DNA from: Subdoligranulum variabile
Lineage (GTDB): Bacteria; Bacillota; Clostridia; Oscillospirales; Ruminococcaceae
Direction: 5' to 3'
Length of the DNA: 64,000 nt
Assembly: GCA_003343905.1 (NCBI GenBank)
Contig: QAKI01000063.1
Coordinates: 1 to 64,000 of the forward strand
Part shown: positions 34,116 through 41,541 of the stretch, piece after piece
Position numbering within the stretch: position 1 is the stretch's first letter
Layout: each line of letters starts with the position of its first letter
Made by a program: the position numbers and the translations under genes
Notes under the pieces: model-generated
Database searches by the model: none
Seen by the model: the letters and a program-made list of their open reading frames with translations, nothing else
What the model was told of the DNA's origin: nothing

Positions 34116-35261
34116 ATGTCCAAAATGTTGTTTACTTCCGAATCGGTGACCGAAGGGCATCCTGACAAAATCTGCGACCAGATCTCGGATGCGGTCCTGG
34201 ACGCCATTCTGGCGCAGGACCCCGACGCCCGCGTAGCCTGCGAGACCGCGTGCTCCACCGGCCTTGTCCACATCATGGGCGAGATCACCACCAGCTGCTA
34301 TGTCGATATTGCCGAGACTGCCCGCGGCGTGATCCGCAACATCGGGTACGACCGCGCCAAGTACGGCTTCGACTGCGATACCTGCGGCATCATCGTCAAC
34401 ATCGACGGCCAGAGCCCGGATATCGCGCTGGGCACCAACGACGAGGTGGCGGGCGCCGGCGACCAGGGCATGATGTTTGGTTTCGCCTGCGACGAGACCC
34501 CCGAACTGATGCCGCTGCCCATCAGCCTGGCCCACAAGCTGTCCAAGCGTCTGGCCGAGGTGCGCAAGAGCGGCCTGCTGCCTTACCTGCGTCCCGACGG
34601 AAAGAGCCAGGTCACGGTGGAATACGACGACGGCAAGCCCGTCCGCGTGGATTCCGTCGTCATTTCGAGCCAGCACAGCCCGGAAGTTTCCCAGGAGCAG
34701 CTCCACGCCGACATCCGGCGTGAAGTCATTGCGCCGGTGATCCCCGCCGAGATGCTGGACGAAAACACCAAATACTACATCAACCCCACCGGCCGCTTTG
34801 TCGTGGGCGGCCCCCAGGGCGATACCGGCCTGACCGGCCGCAAGATCATCGTGGACACCTACGGCGGCTACGCCCGCCACGGCGGCGGCGCGTTCAGCGG
34901 CAAGGACCCCAGCAAGGTGGACCGCTCGGCGGCGTATGCGGCGCGCTGGGTCGCCAAGAACATCGTGGCGGCCGGCCTTGCCAAAAAGTGCGAAGTGCAG
35001 TTGGCCTATGCCATCGGCGTGGCGGAGCCTGTGTCCATCATGGTGGATACCTTCGGCACCGGCACTGTGGCGGATGACAAGATCGAAGCGGCGGTGGAGA
35101 AGGTGTTCGACCTGCGCCCCGCGGCCATCATCCGCGATCTGGACCTGCGCAAGCCCATCTACCGCCAGTTGGCGGCCTACGGCCACATGGGCCGCGAGGA
35201 CCTGGGCGTGAAGTGGGAGAATACCGACCGCGCCGACGCGCTGAAAGCCGCGCTGGCCTGA
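34116..35261 (+). CDS. metK: S-adenosylmethionine synthetase
   Basis: Makes SAM from methionine and ATP; 381 aa. The methionine/ATP loop TEGHPDKICDQISDAVLDA starts near residue 10. Further family marks are GAGDQGMMFGFACDET near residue 113 and GGGAFSGKDPSKVDRSAAY near residue 255. AGGGAGG precedes the ATG. It is a single-gene unit under SAM-I riboswitch control and ends before a T-run terminator. Confidence 0.98.
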   Translation: MSKMLFTSESVTEGHPDKICDQISDAVLDAILAQDPDARVACETACSTGLVHIMGEITTSCYVDIAETARGVIRNIGYDRAKYGFDCDTCGIIVNIDGQSPDIALGTNDEVAGAGDQGMMFGFACDETPELMPLPISLAHKLSKRLAEVRKSGLLPYLRPDGKSQVTVEYDDGKPVRVDSVVISSQHSPEVSQEQLHADIRREVIAPVIPAEMLDENTKYYINPTGRFVVGGPQGDTGLTGRKIIVDTYGGYARHGGGAFSGKDPSKVDRSAAYAARWVAKNIVAAGLAKKCEVQLAYAIGVAEPVSIMVDTFGTGTVADDKIEAAVEKVFDLRPAAIIRDLDLRKPIYRQLAAYGHMGREDLGVKWENTDRADALKAALA

Positions 35262-35292
35262 GTTTACATCCCGGACAAAGAACCATGTATCG

Positions 35293-35325
35293 AGGCGTGA
35301 GGGCATTGCCCCTCGCGCCTTTTTT
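35293..35325 (+). terminator. Terminator of metK
   Basis: Stem AGGCGTGAGGG with CCCTCGCGCCT (one T-G pair) followed by TTTTTTG. Confidence 0.8.
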
Positions 35326-35344
35326 GTCCGCCAGGCGTGGCGGT

Positions 35345-35384
35345 AAAACCAGCGGGCGGCAGCCTTTGGCTGCCGCCCGCTATT
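35345..35384 (-). terminator. Terminator of the TetR/membrane-protein operon
   Basis: Perfect 14-bp stem (35351-35364 and 35368-35381) with a three-base loop. On the minus strand it is followed by GGTTTTACC. Confidence 0.75.
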
Positions 35385-35412
35385 CTTGCTGTCCTGACGG
35401 GATAGGGGAGTT

Positions 35413-36090
35413 TCACCGCAAATGGGAGGCGGTCCGTCCGGCTCTCTCGCCGAGGAACAGGCGAAGCGTTATGATCACGATAAGCAGATAAATGGCCGCG
35501 CTGGAAATGGCAGAGAGCGTAAACATACGGTCCTGCTCGCCGGCCTCTGTGTTGACCATGATCAGCGTGTTTTGCAGCGTCAGGATCGAGACCAGGGCGT
35601 CGATCAGGTTGATCGCTCTAAGTTCACGGATCAGCACCGAACGCCCCCGGCGTTTGTGCATATGAAGGATTGCCATCGTGATCTTGTAGGTCGTATAGGT
35701 AGCGATGGCGATGGCGGGCACCTTCCCCATGCGGATCGGCTTTTGCAGAAGCGCCATGAGGGAAATGGGCAAAATCAGGGAAAGGTTCAGCAGGAACAGC
35801 GGCGCGGCGGTCGCCAGAAAGACTTTCCGCCGCAGACGCTCTTTTTTCTCGTCCTGCTTTGCGCAGGCCCTGTGTTCTGCCAGCAGGATGATCCCCCGGA
35901 TGGCGGAAAGCGTCAGATAGAAGATACAGATGCTTTTGTGCCATACCGAGGCGGAAAAGACCCCTAAAAGTCCGTGATACAGCGCGAACACCGTCGTGAT
36001 GCAAAGGGCCAGCGTGGAACTGGTACGGGTCCTGAAACTGTAGCTTTCACTCCATTGCTTTCGGAACTGTCGGATCATCCGGCGTTGCAT
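35413..36090 (-). CDS. Polytopic membrane protein of unknown function
   Basis: About 225 aa with five to six hydrophobic helices separated by short basic loops. I recognise no family. The start is uncertain: ATG at 36090 is used here, but ATG at 36078 and GTG at 36138 are in frame and none has a clear Shine-Dalgarno site. Any of them overlaps the end of the TetR-type gene by 30 bases or more, so translation is coupled. It is the last gene of a three-gene minus-strand operon and a likely target of that regulator. Confidence 0.72.
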   Translation of the reverse strand: MQRRMIRQFRKQWSESYSFRTRTSSTLALCITTVFALYHGLLGVFSASVWHKSICIFYLTLSAIRGIILLAEHRACAKQDEKKERLRRKVFLATAAPLFLLNLSLILPISLMALLQKPIRMGKVPAIAIATYTTYKITMAILHMHKRRGRSVLIRELRAINLIDALVSILTLQNTLIMVNTEAGEQDRMFTLSAISSAAIYLLIVIITLRLFLGERAGRTASHLR

Positions 36091-36703
36091 AGGGCGTGCT
36101 GCACATCCTTCCCTGGGCGTTGTGGTTGGGGGAAACACATTCTTCGATCACGGCGGCGACCATTTCCACCGGGTCGCGGCAGTCTGTTTCGAGCCATTCC
36201 TTGACGATGGCCATGATCCCCTCTATATAGTAGACGGTGTAATATCTCCAGTACGCTTCCGGGATGCCGAACCGCTTTAAGATCGGCTCCATGATATACT
36301 TTTTGATGTATCGGTATCTTGTCTGGGCCTGCATTTCCCTGGGGTTTCGGAACGCCGTGCGGTAAAGGTCTTTGTTTTCGCTGACGAAGCGCAGATAGGG
36401 GTGCAGGTAATCCTGCGTTATCAGAATAAGATCGGACAGGCTGCTGTGATCGAGCCTTTCGGCAATGCCTCTGGTCTGCTCGGAAAAACAGGATATAAAC
36501 CGCCGGTTCACCATTTCTATCGCTTCCTCGACCAGATCGCCGATCGTTTCGTAGTGGAGGTAGAAAGTCGAACGGTTCACGCCTGCTTTTTCGCAGATCT
36601 CCTTCACGGTGATGTATTCCAGATCCTTGACTTTCAGCAAAGAGATCAGCGCCTCGTCCATGCGCAGGGCGGTATTGAAATATTTGCTTTCGGATTTGTT
36701 CAC
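36047..36703 (-). CDS. TetR family transcriptional regulator
   Basis: Regulator of 218 aa. The N-terminal HTH reads LKVKDLEYITVKEICEKAG, then VNRSTFYLHYETIGDLVEE (residues about 22-60). The C-terminal half is helical, of the TetR type common in Clostridia (TetR_C_33-like). The start is GTG at 36703 with AAGGAGGGG upstream. It lies 24 bases behind the small DUF gene and overlaps the membrane protein gene, so all three form one operon. Confidence 0.87.
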   Translation of the reverse strand: MNKSESKYFNTALRMDEALISLLKVKDLEYITVKEICEKAGVNRSTFYLHYETIGDLVEEAIEMVNRRFISCFSEQTRGIAERLDHSSLSDLILITQDYLHPYLRFVSENKDLYRTAFRNPREMQAQTRYRYIKKYIMEPILKRFGIPEAYWRYYTVYYIEGIMAIVKEWLETDCRDPVEMVAAVIEECVSPNHNAQGRMCSTPYATPDDPTVPKAME

Positions 36704-36727
36704 GGCCTGCCGCCCCTCCTTGTGTTT

Positions 36728-37141
36728 TTATTCGGCTTCTTCGCTGATCTCCTTGGCAAGCTGTACGATCTCATACGCATATTTGCTCTTGCCATTTTCC
36801 AGCAGTTTGCGGTAGATGGGATAGTTTATGCCGACCCCGGCCAGGCCGATCACGCCCACGACGATCCCCACGGCCAGCGCGGCAGGGCTGCCGTCGCCCA
36901 GCACCCCCATGGAAAGGCACATCCCTGCGCCCAGCACCAGCGTCATCAACACCCCGAACGTGTAGGCGAAAATGTTCGCCGTGCGTTTGGCTTTTCTGTC
37001 CAGCTTTTTCAGGGCCACCACTTTGGAAGCATTTTTGGGTGCGTATTCGTTTGCGATCGCTTCGGCAAAAATCTTGTCTGTGTTTATGTCGTTTCTCCTT
37101 TGGTACAAATAGATCGCAGCGTTTGCTGCTGATATAAGCAT
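36728..37141 (-). CDS. Two-helix membrane protein; start probably AUA at 37087
   Basis: The conserved part begins INTDKIFAEAIANEYAPK, then SKVVALKKLDRKAK, two membrane helices (about 54-72 and 82-103 in the long form) and INYPIYRKLLENGKSKYAYEI. Relatives I recall from Ruminococcaceae begin MNT(D/E)KIYAE, exactly where this gene has ATA-AAC-ACA at 37087. AAGGAG (37095-37100) lies seven bases before that ATA. The ATG at 37141, used for the coordinates, has no such site. Either AUA initiates or the start has mutated. Function unknown. Confidence 0.72.
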   Translation of the reverse strand: MLISAANAAIYLYQRRNDINTDKIFAEAIANEYAPKNASKVVALKKLDRKAKRTANIFAYTFGVLMTLVLGAGMCLSMGVLGDGSPAALAVGIVVGVIGLAGVGINYPIYRKLLENGKSKYAYEIVQLAKEISEEAE

Positions 37142-37204
37142 ACCGGCTTTGCCGAAAAAACGGAACAACACATTTTGGGTTTCGCGTTGATTTGAGGACC
37201 CTGT

Positions 37205-37219
37205 GCGGCCATTATAACA
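37205..37219 (-). promoter_or_regulatory. Extended -10 promoter for the small DUF gene
   Basis: On the minus strand TGTTATAAT, an extended -10 with TATAAT at 37211-37216. The -35 region is GC-rich and weak. Confidence 0.5.
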
Positions 37220-37328
37220 CAAAAGCCGCCGCGGCGGGAACTGCCGCCCCATTCCGCAGCCCACCGGCGGGCAGCGCGCCTGCCGCCCCCCTATGCTAAC
37301 CCCCCGCCGCAGAGTACGGCCGAACGAC

Positions 37329-37375
37329 AAACCGCCCCGTTTTGGATTGCCAAACGGGGCGGTTTGGGGTATAAT
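37329..37375 (+). promoter_or_regulatory. recD2 promoter within a large dyad
   Basis: TTGCCA (37347-37352), 17-base spacer, TATAAT (37370-37375). A 16-base inverted repeat with one extra T, AAACCGCCCCGTTT(T)GG at 37329-37345 and CCAAACGGGGCGGTTT at 37350-37365, places the -35 box between and within its arms. It has no T-run, so an operator is more likely than a terminator. Confidence 0.65.
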
Positions 37376-37420
37376 AAAAAAGATATTGTGGAAGTGTGCC
37401 GGAGGAGGCGAACGCAGAAA

Positions 37421-39658
37421 ATGGAAAACACCACACAGCCGCAGCTCCAAAAGCTGGAAGGCGTCGTCGAACATATGATCTATGAAAATGCCGAGACCGG
37501 CTATGCGGTGTTTGAAGTGAACGCCGGGGACCAGGACATCGTGGTGGCCGGGAACGTGGGCAGCGTGGACAACGGCATGCAGGTGACGGTCTACGGCCAC
37601 ATGGTCCGCCACCCCAGCTACGGTGAGCAGTTCCGCGCCGAATCCTGCGAGGCGAGCCTGCCGCAGGATTCCGCCGGGGTGCTGAGCTACCTGTCCAGCG
37701 GCGTGCTGCCGTATATCGGCCCCGCCACGGCCAAAAAGATCGTGCAGAAATTCGGGGACGACACCCTGAACGTCATTGGCGAGACCCCGCAGAAACTGTG
37801 CGAGATCAAGGGCATCACCGCCGAGAAAGCGGCCGCTATTTCCCGGGAATTCCGCCGCCTGTACGGCGTGCGGGAAGTCGTGGCCTGGTTCATGCAGTTC
37901 GGCCTTTCGGCCCAGAGCGCCGTCACGGCCTACCGCGCGTTCGGCGCCCACACGGTGGAGGCGCTGAACCAGAACCCCTACCTGCTCTGCGGGGAACCGC
38001 TGCAGCTCAAATTCGCACAGGTGGACGGCATCGCCGCGGCCCTTCAGTTTGAGTCGGGCAGCCGCCTGCGGGTGGCGGCGGGGCTGCTGTATGCGCTGCG
38101 CCACAACGCGGGCAACGGCCATACCTGCCTGCCGCGCAGCAAACTGCTGGAAAGCACCGCCAAATTCCTGCGCGTGGAGCCGGAGCAGATCGAAGCGGGA
38201 TTGCAGGAACTTCTGCAGACCCGGGAACTGTGCGCCCGGACGTTTGACGGGACGGAATACGTCTACCTGCCGGACCTGCTCTCGGCCGAGGAGGACATCG
38301 CCGCGCGGCTGCGGGAACTGTCCAGTTACCTCACGCAGCCCCCCGCCACGCTCGAAAGCGACATCCGCGCGCTGGAAGTCGTGCAGGGGTTCGCCTACGC
38401 GCCATTGCAGAAAGAAGCGATCCGCACGGCCCTTTCCAGCCGGGTCATGGTACTCACCGGCGGGCCGGGCACCGGCAAGACTACCACGGTCAACGCCATC
38501 CTCAGCCTGTACGAAGCACTGTATGACCGTGTCGCACTCTGCGCCCCCACAGGGCGGGCGGCCAAGCGCCTGAGCGAACTGACGAACCACCCGGCGTCCA
38601 CCATCCACCGCCTGCTGGAAGTGGACTACACCTCCGGCGCGGTGCGCTTTATCCATAACGAAAAAAATCTTCTCAAATACGACGTCATCATATTGGACGA
38701 GATGAGCATGGTGGACGTCAAGCTGTTCCAGGCGCTGCTGGCGGCCGCGCGCTCCCACTGCCGGATCATCATGGTGGGCGACGCGGACCAGCTGCCCAGC
38801 GTGGGGCCCGGCAATATCCTGGGCGAGATCCTGCGCACGCAGACGGTGCCCACGGTGCGCCTGACCGAGATCTTCCGCCAGGCGCAGCAGAGTCTGATCG
38901 TGCAGAACGCGCACCGCATCGTGCAGGGGCAGATGCCCCTTAAAGGCGGCGCGAAGGACGATTTCTTCATGATCGAGTCCATCGGCCTGGCCTGCCAGCG
39001 GCTGATCTGCGATCTGGTGAGCACCCGCCTGCCCAAAGCCTACGGCTTCGACCCCGTGCGGGACATCCAGGTGCTTTGCCCCACCAAAGTGGGGCCTACG
39101 GGCAGCGTGGAACTGAATATCCGCCTGCAGGAGATCCTCAACCCGCCCGCACCGGGCAAGCCGCAGATCGGCGGCGAGAAGGGCAGCAAGATCCTGCGCC
39201 TGGGGGACAAGGTCATGCAGATCAAAAACGATTACGACATCACCTTTGAGCGCGCCGGGGCCGAGGCAGGCGTGGGCGCCTACAACGGCGACCTGGGGAT
39301 CATCACGGCGGTGGACCGGGAATCCCGTTCGGTCACCGTCATGATGGACGACCGCAAATACGTCTATTCCGCCGACCAGCTCAGCGAGCTGGAACCGGCC
39401 TACGCCGTGACCGTCCACAAAAGCCAGGGTTCCGAGTTCCCGGCTGTGGTGGTCCCGGTGGCCGATGTGCCCGGCAGGTTGTGCTACCGCAACCTTCTGT
39501 ACACCGGCGTGACCCGCGCGCGCAAGCTGTGCGTGCTGACGGGCAGCAGCCGCACCATCCAGGCGATGGTGCATAATGTGCGCCAGAATATGCGCTACAG
39601 CGGGCTGCGCTATCTGCTGCAAAAACAGAGCGGCGACTCCGCCGGGGACGCCGTATGA
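37421..39658 (+). CDS. recD2: RecD2-type DNA helicase
   Basis: 5'-3' helicase of 745 aa of the stand-alone RecD2 class, without RecBC. An N-terminal OB-like and helix-hairpin-helix region (about 1-230) precedes the motor. Walker A is LTGGPGTGKTTT near residue 345, Walker B VIILDEMSMVD near residue 425, and the late motif VHKSQGSEFPAVVVP near residue 665. ATG at 37421 follows GGAGGAGG with a somewhat long 12-base gap. It overlaps comF by four bases and opens a six-gene run. Confidence 0.94.
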   Translation: MENTTQPQLQKLEGVVEHMIYENAETGYAVFEVNAGDQDIVVAGNVGSVDNGMQVTVYGHMVRHPSYGEQFRAESCEASLPQDSAGVLSYLSSGVLPYIGPATAKKIVQKFGDDTLNVIGETPQKLCEIKGITAEKAAAISREFRRLYGVREVVAWFMQFGLSAQSAVTAYRAFGAHTVEALNQNPYLLCGEPLQLKFAQVDGIAAALQFESGSRLRVAAGLLYALRHNAGNGHTCLPRSKLLESTAKFLRVEPEQIEAGLQELLQTRELCARTFDGTEYVYLPDLLSAEEDIAARLRELSSYLTQPPATLESDIRALEVVQGFAYAPLQKEAIRTALSSRVMVLTGGPGTGKTTTVNAILSLYEALYDRVALCAPTGRAAKRLSELTNHPASTIHRLLEVDYTSGAVRFIHNEKNLLKYDVIILDEMSMVDVKLFQALLAAARSHCRIIMVGDADQLPSVGPGNILGEILRTQTVPTVRLTEIFRQAQQSLIVQNAHRIVQGQMPLKGGAKDDFFMIESIGLACQRLICDLVSTRLPKAYGFDPVRDIQVLCPTKVGPTGSVELNIRLQEILNPPAPGKPQIGGEKGSKILRLGDKVMQIKNDYDITFERAGAEAGVGAYNGDLGIITAVDRESRSVTVMMDDRKYVYSADQLSELEPAYAVTVHKSQGSEFPAVVVPVADVPGRLCYRNLLYTGVTRARKLCVLTGSSRTIQAMVHNVRQNMRYSGLRYLLQKQSGDSAGDAV

Positions 39659-40428
39659 AACGGCCGGACCGGCCCGCCTGGGCGGAACGCGCAGCCGCGC
39701 TTTTGTACCCGCGGCGCTGCCCGTTTTGCGGCGTCCTGCTGGGCCCGGACGCCCGGCAGGGGAATGTCTGCCCCGAATGTGAGCGGGAAGAAAAGCGCCT
39801 GGCCCACGAACCGCCCAAACTGCCGGCGACCGAACACACGCTGTACGCGCTGAACAGCGCCATGGCCGCCTACTACTATTCGGGCGCGGTGCGGGAAGCG
39901 ATCCTGCTGTGCAAGCGGGGCGGCCGCCCCTGGTACGCGCGGGAACTGGCCGACTGTATGGCGGTACGCATCTGGGGCGCGGTCCCGGCGGGCAGACCGG
40001 GCCTGCGCCCGTCCAATGAACTGTTCCGGGCGATGCCGCTGTATCATTGCATCGTGCCGGTGCCGTCCCACAGGACCTGGGCCGGGGTGCCCGGCCTGCC
40101 CTTGCTTCTGGCCCGGCGATTGGGTATACTATTCCACATCCCTGTGGTGCAGGGGTTGTACACGGTGCGCGGCGGCACCCAGCAGAAAAGTCTGTCCCGC
40201 GCCGAGCGGGCGCAGAACGCCCGGAACTCTTACCGGGCCCGTCCGGGGCTGGACCTTGGCGGCAAGCGCGTTTTGCTGGTGGACGATATCATCACCACCG
40301 GGGCCACGGTCTCGGCGTGCGCGCTGGCGCTGTTACAGGCCGGTGCGGTGGATGTGACGGCGGCCGCGGTCGCCGTGGCGGAGGAACTGCCGAAGGAAAA
40401 GCGGCCTTTTAGGGAGAACGACAAATGA
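39655..40428 (+). CDS. comF: ComF family phosphoribosyltransferase-like protein
   Basis: Cytosolic protein of 257 aa. An N-terminal zinc-ribbon type segment (CPFCGVLLGP, then CPECERE) is followed by a phosphoribosyltransferase fold with the PRPP loop KRVLLVDDIITTGATVSA near residue 213. ComF acts with DNA import helicases during natural transformation in several bacteria. Overlaps both neighbours by four bases (ATGA), so it is translated in step with recD2 and the mreB-like gene. Confidence 0.92.
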   Translation: MKRPDRPAWAERAAALLYPRRCPFCGVLLGPDARQGNVCPECEREEKRLAHEPPKLPATEHTLYALNSAMAAYYYSGAVREAILLCKRGGRPWYARELADCMAVRIWGAVPAGRPGLRPSNELFRAMPLYHCIVPVPSHRTWAGVPGLPLLLARRLGILFHIPVVQGLYTVRGGTQQKSLSRAERAQNARNSYRARPGLDLGGKRVLLVDDIITTGATVSACALALLQAGAVDVTAAAVAVAEELPKEKRPFRENDK

Positions 40429-41483
40429 AGCAACAGGATATCGGCATTGATCTGGGAACGACTTCGATCATTATCGCCACCGAAAAGCAGGGCGTGGTGT
40501 TCAGCCAGCCCACCATCGGCGCAGTGGATACCCGCACCAACACCATTCTGGCGGTGGGGGAGCAAGCCCTGCGCATGGTGGGGCGCGCCCCGGCCTATAT
40601 CGAACTGGTGCGCCCGCTGCGGGACGGCGTGGTCCAGGACCACCGCATGACCAATGAACTGATCGTGCGCTTCGTCAACGAAGTATGCCGTTCCCGGCTG
40701 TTCAAGCCGCGGGTAGCCGTCTGCGTACCGGCGGCCATCACCGGGGTGGAAGCCGACGCGGTGGTGGAATCGGTGATGGGCGCGGGCGCCCGGCAGGTCT
40801 ACCTGGTGGACGAGCCGGTGGCCGCCGCGCTGGGCGCGGGGCTGCAGATCCGCCAGCCCCGCGGCTGCATGGTGGTGGATATCGGCGGCGGTTCCACCGA
40901 TATCGCGGTCATCAGCATGGGCGGCCGCGTGCGCGCGGCCAGCGTGCCGGTGGCGGGCAACGCCTTCGACCGCAGCATCGCCCAGTACGTGCAGGAAAAA
41001 TACCAGATCGCCATTGGCCCGCTTACGGCCGAAGCCCTGAAAAAGCAGGTAGCCTGCTGCACGCGCAGCGAATTCGAGGGCGTGATGGAGGTGCGCGGCC
41101 ATTCCTGGGAGACGAACCTTCCCGCCCGCCGCCTGATCTATACCCGCGACCTGTACGAGCCGGTGCAGGAACTCGCGTCCCGCATCGTGGCGGCCGCCCG
41201 CGCCGTGCTGGAAAGCACCCCGCCGGAACTGGCCGCGGATATTTCTTCCACCGGCGTGCTGCTGACCGGCGGCGGCTCGCTGCTGCGCGGCCTGGCAAGC
41301 TACCTGGCCGGGGAACTGCACGTGGATGTGGCCATCGCGCCGGACCCCATCAACTGCGTGGCGCGCGGCACGGCCATCAGCCTGAGCGAAGGCCAGCACC
41401 TGAGCGCCGGGTTCCGGGACGCCACCCCCAAAGTCTGGAAAAAGACTTTGCAGACCCTGCGGGACCCGCTGGCTTCGGAATGA
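40425..41483 (+). CDS. MreB-like actin homologue
   Basis: 352 aa with the actin-fold ATPase signatures: phosphate 1 IGIDLGTTSIIIA at the N-terminus, phosphate 2 MVVDIGGGSTDIAVISMGG near residue 148, and adenosine motif GVLLTGGGSLLRGLA near residue 278. Length and order fit MreB/Mbl. The usual mreC-mreD partners are absent. Instead the gene is fused by overlap to comF and followed by pcrA. Which paralogue it is (MreB, Mbl or MreBH) cannot be told here. Confidence 0.88.
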   Translation: MKQQDIGIDLGTTSIIIATEKQGVVFSQPTIGAVDTRTNTILAVGEQALRMVGRAPAYIELVRPLRDGVVQDHRMTNELIVRFVNEVCRSRLFKPRVAVCVPAAITGVEADAVVESVMGAGARQVYLVDEPVAAALGAGLQIRQPRGCMVVDIGGGSTDIAVISMGGRVRAASVPVAGNAFDRSIAQYVQEKYQIAIGPLTAEALKKQVACCTRSEFEGVMEVRGHSWETNLPARRLIYTRDLYEPVQELASRIVAAARAVLESTPPELAADISSTGVLLTGGGSLLRGLASYLAGELHVDVAIAPDPINCVARGTAISLSEGQHLSAGFRDATPKVWKKTLQTLRDPLASE

Positions 41484-41541
41484 TTCCCGCGCCCGAACAT
41501 ACGCACAACACAGCTTTATCATATAGAGAAGGGAAACGATC

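Noticed and set aside
36728..39622. A 964-codon open frame on the minus strand across recD2
   Set aside because: It is the antisense of recD2. High GC keeps the frame free of stops; only its last 137 codons form the real small membrane protein gene.
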